Shown: positions 53,493 to 61,826, counted from the first letter of the stretch. The stretch is DNA of 64,000 bases from Thiocapsa bogorovii (GCF_021228795.1 NZ_CP089309.1:3717501-3781500); one strand, 5' to 3'. The notes: generated by a model not told the origin, from the sequence alone. Translations and numbers: made by a program.

Positions 53493-54302
53493 ATGCGGAT
53501 AACTACCTCCTGCATCGCTGCGGCGACCATCCTGACGGCCCTGCTGGCCGCATCGCCTGTCGGCGCGACGGTGACCGTCATCGGCGACTTCACCCACGAG
53601 CATGTGGCGCGGCCCGGCGAGCGGTACCGGGGCACCATCGTTTTGCGCAATGACGGCAGCGCTCCGGGCGAGGTCAAGCTCTATCAGACCGACTACAGCT
53701 TCGCCGCCGATGGCAGCACCGACTACGGCCAGGCAGGTCAGCTGCCCCGCTCTAACGCCGGCTGGGTCCGCCTGTCACGCGATCTGGTCACCGTGCCTGC
53801 CAGTGGTACCGAGCGCATCGACTACGAGGTTCAGGTGCCGACAGGCGGGGGCCTCAAAGGCACCTACTGGAGCATGGTGATGGTCGAGGCGATCACCCAG
53901 GCCTCGCCCGAGGCGTCGGCGGACGTGACCGTGCAACTGACGCATTCAGTCCGCTACGGGGTACAGATTGTCACCCAGGTCGGTCGGAACGACGACGCTG
54001 CGGGGCTCAGTTTTACCAACCCTGGGCTGGTTCGCGAGGACGGCAAGCGGGTGTTCGTGGTCGACGTTGAGAACACCGGGCAACGGTGGCTGCGTCCCGG
54101 CCTGTCGCTTGAGCTTTACAGCCAATCGGGGACCCCAGTCGGTAAGTTCCAAGGAACGGCCAGGAGGCTGTACCCAGGCACCTCCGTGCGTTTTAAGATG
54201 GACCTCGGCGACATACCGAATGGCAGCTACCTCGGCCTGGTCGTCGCCGACGGCACGGGCGACAACCTCTTCGGCGCCAACGTCGAATTGGAGATCGAAT
54301 AA
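53493..54302 (+). CDS. Periplasmic chaperone-like protein (two Ig-like domains)
   Basis: A 269-residue exported protein. The signal peptide is about 1-25 (MRITTSCIAAATILTALLAA). Domain 1 (about 27-135) has GDFTHEHVARPGERYRGTIV, LRNDGSAPGEVKLYQTDYSF and VPASGTERIDYEVQVP. Domain 2 (about 165-265) has FVVDVENTGQRWLRPGLSLE and RLYPGTSVRFKMDLGDIPNG. This two-Ig layout recalls pilus chaperones or the WxL-type DUF916 proteins, but the conserved Arg/Lys pair of PapD-like chaperones is not obvious. It starts 9 bp after the previous gene. A 22-bp perfect hairpin follows its stop. Confidence 0.72.
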   Translation: MRITTSCIAAATILTALLAASPVGATVTVIGDFTHEHVARPGERYRGTIVLRNDGSAPGEVKLYQTDYSFAADGSTDYGQAGQLPRSNAGWVRLSRDLVTVPASGTERIDYEVQVPTGGGLKGTYWSMVMVEAITQASPEASADVTVQLTHSVRYGVQIVTQVGRNDDAAGLSFTNPGLVREDGKRVFVVDVENTGQRWLRPGLSLELYSQSGTPVGKFQGTARRLYPGTSVRFKMDLGDIPNGSYLGLVVADGTGDNLFGANVELEIE

Positions 54303-54307
54303 CCTCA

Positions 54308-54355
54308 TTGGGCCGGGTTGAGCGCCCGCTTCAGCGGGCGCTCAACCCGGCCCAA
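54308..54355. terminator. Perfect 22-bp stem-loop after the chaperone-like gene
   Basis: TTGGGCCGGGTTGAGCGCCC then GC pairs perfectly with 54334-54355 across a TTCA loop. It starts 5 bp past the stop. There is no U-tract, so it may be an mRNA-stabilising or partial-attenuation structure that lowers expression of the usher-like gene. Confidence 0.65.
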
Positions 54356-54759
54356 GCACGCGTCACCCACTCCTGGCGGTCGGGTTCGGGGAGGGTTCGG
54401 CCAGGGACGCCATGGAGCGGCGCGGCCCGATCCCTTCCCCGCCTCGCGCCGCTCGGGGGAGGCACACCAGGGGCGAGCATCGTGGTCATTGGCGGAGCCA
54501 TCGACCGGCGAGGACCCGCCTCGGAGTACGACAACAACCCGCGACCGACCGGCCAAGTCCATCGGTCGCATAGCTCGGTCAAGGGTGACGCACGCCACTG
54601 GATCCTCTCGCCACCGGTCCGGCCAATGCCTGGACCGCAGCGCCGCTCGCCGCTACGGCGGACACGACGCCCCGGTTCGCACAAGGCCGACCTTGCCGAT
54701 GAGCGCCTGACAACACAGCGGCCGGAACGACCGTCACCCGCGACCCGGAGGTTTTCCGG
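54356..54759. other. Leader region of the usher-like gene
   Basis: About 400 bp, GC-rich. Frames crossing it are Arg/Pro-rich and not protein-like. No repeat of the dispersed families and no promoter is obvious. It may carry a promoter that makes the usher-like gene partly independent of the upstream three genes. Confidence 0.35.
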
Positions 54760-57729
54760 ATGTCCCGGCCCGACGGCCGCAATCGCACAGAGACCGCACC
54801 CCGGCGCGCGACCCAGCGCGACGGGCGCGGTGTTCGGCGTTGCGCTCGGCTGCGACCGGGGCTCGGGCCGCTCGCCTGGATCTTCCTCGGCCTGCTCCTG
54901 GTCGGCTCGCCGCTCCTCGCCCAGGCGCGCGGCGTGGACGTGCGCCCGATGGAGTCGCGCGTCTTCACGGTCGACCCGCGCGAGGTGGTGACGGTCGTCT
55001 TCCAGGTCGCCAACCAGACCGGTCAGCCCAACGACTTCGAGGGTCGGCTGCTCATGCCCGAGGGCTGGCGGGCCATTACCCCGGAATTCCCCTTCAGCCT
55101 TCCCGCCGGCGGCTCGGTCATGCGGCTGGTCAGCTTCTTTGTGCCCGAGCGAATCGCGGCGGGCGAGTATCGGGTGAGCTACCAGGTCGGCCTGCGGGGG
55201 CGCGGCGGCGCACTCGGCGGCTCGACCCTCGCGGTGCGGGTGCGGCCCGTCTTCAAGCTCCAGGTCGATATCCTGGACATGCCGAACATCGCGATCGCGA
55301 ACGAGCCTTACCAGGCGACCTTCCAGATCGGCAACTACAGCAATACCGCTCTGACCGTCGGCTTCGGCGCACAGAGCAGCCGTGAGTCTAAGATCGAGCC
55401 CTCGGCTGGTAGCATGACCCTGGCGGCCGGCGAGGTGCGCCCGGTGGAGCTGACCATCAAGCCGCCGGCCATCACGGAGCCGACCCGCGACGAGATCAGC
55501 CTGACCACGACCGCATCCACGCCCGGACTGGAGACGCCGCTCAGCGACACCGCCAAGAAGAGCGTCGAGACCCTGCCGCGCATGACCGGCAAGGAGACGC
55601 CCTATCACAGCATGAAGACCTACTTCACCCGACGTGTCGGCGGCAGTTGGAGCGGCAAAAACGACGGTGACGACGGCGCGGGCGTGCAGCTCGAATGGTC
55701 CGGCAGCGGGGCGCTGGACAACACGAACGAGCGTTTCCTGAGCTTTCTGCTGCGCTGGCCGGGCCTGAACGACGAGACCGTCTTCGGTCAGGACAGTTGG
55801 TTCTATCTGGATTACCGCGGGCGCGACTTCGACGTGACCCTCGGCGATGCGAGCTACGGCCTCTCGCCGCTGACCGAGATGGGGGTGAGCGGGCGCGGTG
55901 CGCGCTTTGCCTGGCGCGGCGAACGCTGGGAGGTCTCCGCCTATCACGTCGGCTCCTTCGATTTCGGCGACGACGAGGAGGATTTCGACGGCCATCAAAC
56001 CGGCTTGGGGGCAACCTATGCGTTGACGCCGACCTGGTTGGTTGCCCTCAATTACCTGGACCAAACCGACAACCTGAACGGCCACAACCGGATCCTCGGG
56101 CTGCGACAGAAGGCGGCGTTGGGTCCCGAGCTCGCCTTGGACGTGGAAGTCGCCGGCAGCACCGGGGATGCCGGGAGCGGCGCCGCCTTCTGGGGGGATC
56201 TGGTCAAGTTGGGTGCACCCTGGCGCTATCGCCTGACCCTGCTCTATGCCTCGCCGGACTATGCCGGTTACTACCAGAACCAGGACCGCGCCTATCTGGA
56301 CGTGAACTATGCGCCGGAGGACCGGCCCTGGAGTCTGCGCGCCTTCTATCACTACAACCGGTACCACGACGACGAGCCGCCAGACGACGAGGATGGGGAC
56401 GACTTCGTGGTCGATCTGGACACGGACAATTGGGGTTGGTACAGCCCCGACAGCGAGGAGCACGAGGCCGGCATCGGCGTGAATTGGCGCACTCCGAGCG
56501 ACAGCAGCTATCGGGCCGAGCTGCGTTATCGCCAACGCAACGACCTGAATCCGGCGCCGACCTTCGACGAGACCGAGAACATCCTGCGCCTGGGTTACGC
56601 CAAGAGCTTCAAAGACCTGAATCTGAGCCTCAACACGAGCGTGGACGTGGGACAGAAGCTCGATCGCGTGACCGGCGAGCGCTCCATGACCGACGCCTAT
56701 CGCGGCAGCCTCTTCTGGCGTCCGACCAAGCGCTTGAACCTGGGCGCCTATCTCTTCCTGGAGAATCAGGCCGCCGCGAGCTTCGACGAAGAGCCGAGCA
56801 TGACCGCCGGGGTCAGCGCCAACCTCGTCATCGACGCGCGCTCCAACCTGAGCCTGGATGTGCAGGGGCAGAACTACAACGGCCAGAACAGCGTCATCGC
56901 CAACGCCCAATACAGCTATCTGCGCGAGAACGGCGACATGATCCGGGTGCAGGCGCGCCACGGGTCACGCTATGCCGAAACCTACGACAACGGCATGGAT
57001 ATGGACAACAGTCTGATGGTCTCCTACACGGTGCCGATCGAGGTGCCGACCCTGCGGCGGAAGGATGTCGCTACGCTGCGCGGTCGTGCGTTCGATCAGG
57101 AGACCGGCAAGGGTCTGGCGAACGTCGTGCTCAAGATGGACCGGCTGGTCGCCATCACGGACGCGAACGGCTATTTCATGTTCCCCTCGGTCAGGCTCGG
57201 GGTCTACCAGCTCACCCTGGCCGGTGGGCGCCTGCCGGTGGGCATGATCCCGCTGGTCGAGATGCCGCAGGAGGTCAATCTCTTCTTCGATGCCGGCGTG
57301 CCGGTAAACCTCCCCTTCATCCGCGGCGCGACCATCGACGGCAAGGTCCAGCTCTACGAGCCGGACCCGAGCCTGCTGCCCTCGCAGACCTTCGTGCAGG
57401 TCGGGCGCGGCGTCAAGGCCCCGCCCCCGCCGACGTCGGAAGAGCTCAAACCGAGCCGCGGCCTCGGCGGCATCCTCGTCGAGGTGCGCAGCGGCGAGCA
57501 GGTCTATCGGCGCCTCACCAACGGCAACGGCGAATTCCGCTTCGCCGGTCTGCAACCCGGCACCTGGACCGTCACCATCGATCCCGAGAAGCTGCCCGAG
57601 AATGCGACGATCGAGGAGACCGGTTACACCCTTGAGGTGGAGCCCAGCGCCGATCAGGAGGTCGAGTTCAGGGTCGAGCTAAAGATCCGCACCATGCGGA
57701 TGCTCGGGACGTTGAAGGTGAAGGGTTAA
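54760..57729 (+). CDS. Usher-like outer-membrane protein with C-terminal Ig/CarboxypepD-reg-like domains
   Basis: A 989-residue protein. GGAGG lies 9 nt before the ATG. A long signal region (about 1-57) ends LLLVGSPLLAQARG. Residues 60-260 contain two Ig-like NEW3-type domains (VVTVVFQVANQTGQPNDFEG, VELTIKPPAI). Residues about 285-750 form a beta-barrel-like region of alternating amphipathic strands with aromatic girdles (RFLSFLLRWPGLNDETVFGQ, LGDASYGLSPLTEMGVSGRG, LRAFYHYNRYHDDEPPDDED). Residues 760-989 hold two carboxypeptidase-regulatory/SdrD-B-like repeats (VATLRGRAFDQETGKGLANV, NGNGEFRFAGLQPGTWTVTI). It probably exports or anchors the small secreted proteins encoded upstream. It lacks obvious FimD plug and PapC signatures. 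The TAA stop opens repeat copy F. Confidence 0.75.
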   Translation: MSRPDGRNRTETAPRRATQRDGRGVRRCARLRPGLGPLAWIFLGLLLVGSPLLAQARGVDVRPMESRVFTVDPREVVTVVFQVANQTGQPNDFEGRLLMPEGWRAITPEFPFSLPAGGSVMRLVSFFVPERIAAGEYRVSYQVGLRGRGGALGGSTLAVRVRPVFKLQVDILDMPNIAIANEPYQATFQIGNYSNTALTVGFGAQSSRESKIEPSAGSMTLAAGEVRPVELTIKPPAITEPTRDEISLTTTASTPGLETPLSDTAKKSVETLPRMTGKETPYHSMKTYFTRRVGGSWSGKNDGDDGAGVQLEWSGSGALDNTNERFLSFLLRWPGLNDETVFGQDSWFYLDYRGRDFDVTLGDASYGLSPLTEMGVSGRGARFAWRGERWEVSAYHVGSFDFGDDEEDFDGHQTGLGATYALTPTWLVALNYLDQTDNLNGHNRILGLRQKAALGPELALDVEVAGSTGDAGSGAAFWGDLVKLGAPWRYRLTLLYASPDYAGYYQNQDRAYLDVNYAPEDRPWSLRAFYHYNRYHDDEPPDDEDGDDFVVDLDTDNWGWYSPDSEEHEAGIGVNWRTPSDSSYRAELRYRQRNDLNPAPTFDETENILRLGYAKSFKDLNLSLNTSVDVGQKLDRVTGERSMTDAYRGSLFWRPTKRLNLGAYLFLENQAAASFDEEPSMTAGVSANLVIDARSNLSLDVQGQNYNGQNSVIANAQYSYLRENGDMIRVQARHGSRYAETYDNGMDMDNSLMVSYTVPIEVPTLRRKDVATLRGRAFDQETGKGLANVVLKMDRLVAITDANGYFMFPSVRLGVYQLTLAGGRLPVGMIPLVEMPQEVNLFFDAGVPVNLPFIRGATIDGKVQLYEPDPSLLPSQTFVQVGRGVKAPPPPTSEELKPSRGLGGILVEVRSGEQVYRRLTNGNGEFRFAGLQPGTWTVTIDPEKLPENATIEETGYTLEVEPSADQEVEFRVELKIRTMRMLGTLKVKG

Positions 57730-57780
57730 ACCGCGTCCAGAGCGGCATGCGTCATTTCGACGTTGCGTTTGGCTTTGGAG
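57727..57780. repeat. Dispersed repeat, copy F (truncated to part of module 1)
   Basis: TAAACCGCGTCCAGAGCG then CATGCGTCATTT and TTGCGTTTGGCTTTGGAG match copy C, after which similarity ends. It starts at the stop codon of the usher-like gene. Module 2 is absent, and unrelated DNA leads to brnT. Confidence 0.78.
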
Positions 57781-57852
57781 CCGGGCAACCTGACATCCGG
57801 CGCCACCGTCGGCGCATCGTTGTCATCGGTTGCTGGGGTACAATCTCAGGCC

Positions 57853-58131
57853 ATGGCCACCTGGGACGAGTCCAAGCGCATTTCCAATCTGCGGCGGCAC
57901 CGTCTGGATCTCGCCGATTGCGACCGCGTCTTCGATCATCCGACCCTGGCCGCCGAGGATGCCCGAGCCGACTATGGCGAGCCGCGCATGAACCTGCTGG
58001 GCTGGCTTGACGGTTGCGTCGTCCATATGACCTATACGGAACCCAATAGAGAGCTGCGCGTCATCTCCTTACGGAGGGCAACGAAACATGAAACCAGAAT
58101 CTATCTCCAAGCGGTTTCCGGAAAGCGATGA
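57853..58131 (+). CDS. brnT: BrnT-family (DUF497) toxin
   Basis: Ribonuclease toxin of the BrnTA type II system, 92 residues. The family start is MATWDESKRISNLRRHRLDL then ADCDRVFDHPTLAAEDARAD. The RNase-type core is VVHMTYTEPNRELRVISLRR with TKHETRIY, and both the Glu/Arg pairs and the terminal Tyr are present. The start is ATG 57853; the longer frame would add unlikely residues. It overlaps brnA by 44 bp, as usual for the pair. The toxin looks intact. Confidence 0.9.
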   Translation: MATWDESKRISNLRRHRLDLADCDRVFDHPTLAAEDARADYGEPRMNLLGWLDGCVVHMTYTEPNRELRVISLRRATKHETRIYLQAVSGKR

Positions 58132-58411
58132 GGAGCGTCGCGCTTCGATCGATGCGGCGCCGGATTCGGCGTCCGATCCCGAGAGCGCCTACGACCCGAG
58201 CGACCCGGCGGCGGTCGAGTCTTTTTGGCGCGGCGCCGTCGCTCAACCCCCAAGGAGGCGCCAGCCCCCGACGATGGATGGGCGAGAGCAAAGCCAGCCG
58301 GTCACCCTGCGCCTGTCGCGCGAGGTGCTTGAGTATTTTCACGCCGGCGAGCAGGGATGGGAGCGCCGTATCGACCGTGCGTTGCAGGACTATGTCGAAG
58401 AGCACCGCTAA
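58088..58411 (+). CDS. brnA: BrnA-family antitoxin
   Basis: A 107-residue antitoxin. The acidic N-terminal half (about 10-50) with AAVESFWRGAV is expected to wrap the toxin. The C-terminal ribbon-helix-helix is QPVTLRLSREVLEYFHAGEQ then WERRIDRALQDYV, the BrnA DNA-binding pattern. It autoregulates the operon with BrnT in studied systems. The TAA stop is the first triplet of repeat copy G. Confidence 0.9.
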   Translation: MKPESISKRFPESDEERRASIDAAPDSASDPESAYDPSDPAAVESFWRGAVAQPPRRRQPPTMDGREQSQPVTLRLSREVLEYFHAGEQGWERRIDRALQDYVEEHR

Positions 58412-58493
58412 ACCGCGCCGGCTCCGGCAGTCGTGAAGTCAGCCGGGGCCGATCCCATCCAAAAACATCGCATACCGCGCTGGGCGCGGTTTT
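58409..58493. repeat. Dispersed repeat, copy G (hairpin module only)
   Basis: An 85-bp single module. It begins TAAACCGCGCCGGCTCCGGC at the brnA stop and ends GCGCTGGGCGCGGTTT. The interior GATCCCATCCAAAAACATCG is identical to copy C. This is module 2 alone, showing that modules can exist separately. Confidence 0.82.
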
Positions 58494-58532
58494 GGAGCCT
58501 GTCCGACTCCAGACACACCAGGCCGAGCCAAG

Positions 58533-58603
58533 GGCATCGGAGCGAAACCCGGCAACGCGGCGGTTTGAGGGATGGGCTTCGCTGACGCTCTACTCATCCT
58601 ACG
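58533..58603. repeat. Second dispersed repeat type, further copy
   Basis: GGCATCGGAGCGAAACCCGG onward through GGATGGGCTTCGCTGACGC to ATCCTACG matches 49650-49725 with few differences. It lies between repeat copy G and the yhbY stop. Confidence 0.75.
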
Positions 58604-58642
58604 CTGCTTGTCCGTCCGGCCGATGCGGTCGGCGAGGTGGTC

Positions 58643-58945
58643 TCAAAGGTTCGGAAGCAGGATCGGATCGCGTTTTTCGGGGTTGGCGCGATAGAAAGAC
58701 GCCACATGCCCGATACGCGCGACCAGAACGGCCTCGGTGCGCTCGCCGATCAGCGCGATCGCGGCGTCGCGCTCGTCGCGATCGCCGGCATTGACCTTCA
58801 CCTTCAACAGCTCGTGGTGGCTTAGCGCCAGCTCGACCTCGGCGAGCACGGCCTCCGTGAGCCCGTGCTGCCCGAGCGTGACGACGGGTTTCAGGTGGTG
58901 TGATTGCTTCTTGAGCCAGCGTTTTTGTTTTTCGGTAATCGACAT
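58643..58945 (-). CDS. yhbY: CRM-domain ribosome-assembly RNA-binding protein YhbY
   Basis: A 100-residue protein with a single CRS1-YhbY domain. The start SITEKQKRWLKKQSHHLKPV is followed by TLGQHGLTEAVLAEVELALS, HELLKVKV and IGHVASFYRANPEKRDPI. The GxxG-like loop is LGQHGLT. It binds pre-50S ribosomal particles in E. coli. It is monocistronic; repeat copy H begins 28 bp upstream of the ATG and probably overlaps its promoter region. Confidence 0.95.
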   Translation of the reverse strand: MSITEKQKRWLKKQSHHLKPVVTLGQHGLTEAVLAEVELALSHHELLKVKVNAGDRDERDAAIALIGERTEAVLVARIGHVASFYRANPEKRDPILLPNL

Positions 58946-58973
58946 GATGGTCCTGATGACGGAATGAATGCCC

Positions 58974-59166
58974 TAAACCGCGCCCAGCGCGGTATGCGTC
59001 GTTTGTCGGATTGGCTTGGCCGCGCCGACTCCGATCATCGTCGGAGCCGGCGCGGTTTAAAGTATTAAAAAATATATAATTCAAAAGCGCGTCTCACCGG
59101 GATCGAGGACATCTCCGAAGCCAGACGCAAAATGCAAACGACGCATGTCGCTCCGGACGCGGTTTA
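58974..59166. repeat. Dispersed bipartite repeat, copy H
   Basis: 193 bp in the same orientation as copy B. The hairpin module runs from TAAACCGCGCCCAGCGCGG through GACTCCGATCATCGTCGGAGCC to GGCGCGGTTTAAA (about 59060). After an AT-rich spacer (GTATTAAAAAATATATAATTC) the second module runs from AAAAGCGCGTCTC to GGACGCGGTTTA (59166). Confidence 0.88.
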
Positions 59167-59310
59167 GGTTCAACAGCCGCGGCCAGCGCCCGGCTCGTCG
59201 GCGGAATGCTACACCGTGAGCGTGGCTTAGGCGATTTCACGTCTGAAGCGGATTGCGGCAAACCGACTGCCGGCATAAGCTGACTACATGGTTTTGTCTT
59301 GGGGTTGGTC

Positions 59311-59424
59311 ATGCGTAGGGTACAAGTGGTTGAAGCCACATCCAAAATTTCAGAATTATTGGCCGCGGTCGAAGCCGGCGAGACGATCTCGAATGGTCTC
59401 GGAATCTCTGAACCGTTGCGGTAG
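59311..59424 (+). pseudogene. Phd/YefM-type antitoxin remnant (37 codons)
   Basis: Reads MRRVQVVEATSKISELLAAV then EAGETISNGLGIS and a stop. The first 26 residues match the N-terminal fold of Phd/YefM antitoxins (strand, helix, LLAAVEAGETI); the rest of the domain and any toxin gene are missing. The surrounding gap 59167-59513 holds nothing else recognisable before aroA. Confidence 0.5.
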
Positions 59425-59513
59425 GTTCACGGATTCCGCAGTTTACCCACTCCGCCTGCAGGACTAATATACCGGGCTTTTCAGCGTCCGGGCGCAGTCG
59501 CGCGGGAGAGCAC

Positions 59514-60863
59514 TTGGCACAGCCTTCGGATACCCGCTACCTGGTCGCGCCGGGCGGCACCTTGCGCGGGCGCCTGCGCGTGCCCGGCGACAAGTCGATC
59601 TCGCATCGCTCGATCATGCTGGCTGCGATCGCGGAAGGCGAGACACGCATCAGCGGGTTCCTCGAGGGCGCGGATGCCTTGGCGACATTGCAGGCCTTTC
59701 GGCGCATGGGCGTGCGGATCGACGGGCCCGACGGCGGCGAGGTGCGCGTTCAGGGTGTCGGGATGCGTGGTCTTCGAGCACCCGATGGTCCGCTCGACAT
59801 GGGCAATTCGGGGACCTCGATGCGGTTGCTCTCGGGCCTCTTGGCCGGTCAGTCGTTCCCGGTGACCCTGGTCGGAGACGCCTCTTTGTCCAAACGTCCG
59901 ATGCGGCGTATCACCGAGCCTTTAGGGCGAATGGGGGCGCGGATCGGCACGACCGAGGCCGGTACCGCGCCGCTTGAGTTGACACCGGTCGAGCGCCTGT
60001 CGGGCATCGAGTACGCGATGCCGGTGGCCAGCGCGCAAGTCAAATCGAGCCTCTTGCTGGCGGGCCTCTATGCCGAGGGCGAGACCTGCGTGACCGAGCC
60101 CGCGCCGACGCGCGATCACACCGAGCGTATGCTCACGGCCTTCGGCTATTCGGTTCGGCGTCATGCGGCGAAGGTCTGTTTGACCGGCGGCGGACGGCTG
60201 ACGGGTTGTCGGTTGACGATACCCGCCGACATCTCCTCGGCGGCCTTCTTCCTCGTCGGGGCCAGTATCGCGCCGGGCTCCGATCTGATCCTCGAGGGGG
60301 TCGGCATCAATCCGACGCGGGTCGGTGTCATCAATATCCTGCGCGCCATGGGCGGGGATATCGAGCTGATGGATCGGCGCACGGCCGGCGGCGAGCCGGT
60401 GGCGGATATTCGGGTACGTCATGCGCCTCTGCGCGGCATCCGTATCCCGGTCGATCAGGTCCCGCTGGCGATCGACGAGCTGCCGGTCCTCTTCATCGCA
60501 GCGGCCTGCGCCGAGGGCGAGACCATCCTGACCGGTGCCGAGGAGCTGCGGGTGAAGGAGAGCGACCGCATCCAGGTGATGGCCGACGGTTTGGCCAAGC
60601 TCGGGGTGTGCGCCGAGCCGCTGCCGGACGGCATGCGCATCCACGGCGGGGCCCTGGGCTCGACAGACGGGCCGGATGCGGGCGTTACGGATGCGATCGA
60701 TGCGCACGGCGACCATCGGATCGCCATGTCCTTCGCCATCGCGGCCTTGCGGGCGAGCGGACCGGTCGCGATCCGGGACTGCGCCAACGTCGAGACCTCC
60801 TTTCCCGGATTCGTCGAGCTGGCTGGAGCCGCCGGCTTGAGCATCCAAGTGACGCGGGTCTAA
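59514..60863 (+). CDS. aroA: 3-phosphoshikimate 1-carboxyvinyltransferase (EPSP synthase), class II type
   Basis: Shikimate-pathway enzyme of 449 residues from TTG 59514 (GGGAGAG just ahead). All four motifs used to define class II EPSP synthases are visible: GDKSISHRS (about residue 26), SAQVKSSLLLAG, RDHTE and NPTR. The substrate-binding LDMGNSGTSMRLLSGLL and the C-terminal AHGDHRIAMSFAIAA are present. It starts a plus-strand run aroA-cmk-rpsA-ihfB that is common in proteobacteria. Confidence 0.95.
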   Translation: MAQPSDTRYLVAPGGTLRGRLRVPGDKSISHRSIMLAAIAEGETRISGFLEGADALATLQAFRRMGVRIDGPDGGEVRVQGVGMRGLRAPDGPLDMGNSGTSMRLLSGLLAGQSFPVTLVGDASLSKRPMRRITEPLGRMGARIGTTEAGTAPLELTPVERLSGIEYAMPVASAQVKSSLLLAGLYAEGETCVTEPAPTRDHTERMLTAFGYSVRRHAAKVCLTGGGRLTGCRLTIPADISSAAFFLVGASIAPGSDLILEGVGINPTRVGVINILRAMGGDIELMDRRTAGGEPVADIRVRHAPLRGIRIPVDQVPLAIDELPVLFIAAACAEGETILTGAEELRVKESDRIQVMADGLAKLGVCAEPLPDGMRIHGGALGSTDGPDAGVTDAIDAHGDHRIAMSFAIAALRASGPVAIRDCANVETSFPGFVELAGAAGLSIQVTRV

Positions 60864-60900
60864 GTCGATGTCGGCCCCGGTGGCGTTGTTCCTAATCCCG

Positions 60901-60985
60901 GCCGTAGGGTGGACGACCGAGAGCGAAGTCCACCGAACCCCGCGCCGACGCTGGTGGACGGCGCTGCGCTTGTCCACCCTACGGC
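60901..60985. repeat. Inverted-repeat element between aroA and cmk
   Basis: Perfect 14-bp outer arms GCCGTAGGGTGGAC and GTCCACCCTACGGC enclose GAGCGAAGTCCACCG and GGTGGACGGCGCTGCGC. It is related in style to the GTAGGATGGG repeats, a common intergenic type. It lies 26 bp before the cmk ATG. Confidence 0.75.
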
Positions 60986-61010
60986 TGCGATCAGCGAAGT
61001 GGTGGGGTTG

Positions 61011-61688
61011 ATGACCGAGACCGCCCCGGTCATCACCATCGACGGTCCGTCCGGGACCGGCAAGGGCACCATCGCCGAGCTGCTGTCGGCGCGGCTAGGC
61101 TGGCATTGTCTGGACAGCGGCGCCCTCTATCGGGTGCTCGGTCTGGCCGCGGAGCGCCGCGGGGTCTCGCTCGACGCTGCCGAGGCGGTTGCCACGGTCG
61201 CGGCCGACTTGCCGGTCGCCTTCGTCTCGGGCCGCGTGCTTTTGGACGACGAGGACGTGAGCGAGGCGATCCGCACCGAGCAGGCGGGGATGGCGGCCTC
61301 GCGTGTCGCCGTGCATCCGCCGGTGCGCGCGGCCTTGCTGCAGCGTCAGCGCGCCATGGTGTGCCCGCCGGGCCTGGTGGCCGACGGGCGCGATATGGGC
61401 ACGGTCGTGTTTCCCCTCGCCCCGGTGAAGATCTTTCTCGACGCCAGCGCCGAGGTGCGTGCGGATCGCCGGTATAAACAGTTGAAAGGAAAGGGGTTGG
61501 ATGCTAACCTCCCCGACCTTGTAGAAGACATCAGGGCGCGGGATGCGCGTGATCGCGGTCGTAGCGTGGCACCCTTGTGTGCCGCGGAAGACGCGATCAT
61601 CGTGGATTCCACCGCGATGTCCATCGAAGAAGTGCTCGATCGGGTCCTGAAAGAGGTGAGGCGCGTCTTTCCGGAGCTGGTCCCTTAA
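61011..61688 (+). CDS. cmk: Cytidylate kinase
   Basis: Phosphorylates CMP and dCMP. The 225-residue protein has P-loop TIDGPSGTGKGTIAELL (residues 9-25), LDSGALYRVLGLAA, LVADGRDMGTVVFPLAPVKI with the family DGRDxGTxVFP motif, and a lid region YKQLKGKGLDANL with RDARDRGRSVAPL. The start is ATG 61011. An in-frame upstream extension runs through the inverted-repeat element and is not protein-like. It precedes rpsA, the usual order. Confidence 0.96.
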   Translation: MTETAPVITIDGPSGTGKGTIAELLSARLGWHCLDSGALYRVLGLAAERRGVSLDAAEAVATVAADLPVAFVSGRVLLDDEDVSEAIRTEQAGMAASRVAVHPPVRAALLQRQRAMVCPPGLVADGRDMGTVVFPLAPVKIFLDASAEVRADRRYKQLKGKGLDANLPDLVEDIRARDARDRGRSVAPLCAAEDAIIVDSTAMSIEEVLDRVLKEVRRVFPELVP

Positions 61689-61826
61689 GAAATCGGCAGT
61701 CGGTCCAGCGGGACCTCTGTCGATCCGGTCGGGTCGGAGCCGAATGCGCCGACCTTTTCATCTCATTCATACCCCTCGTCCCGGACGGGACGGGTCAGCG
61801 CGCCGTTCTCAGGATAATTTCATCTC

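Noticed and set aside
54331-56961. An 876-codon minus-strand open frame across the usher-like gene
   Set aside because: It is the antisense shadow of a GC-rich gene; its composition (long runs of Val, Ala, Gly, Gln, His) fits no protein fold, and the plus frame has a signal peptide, domains and a ribosome site.
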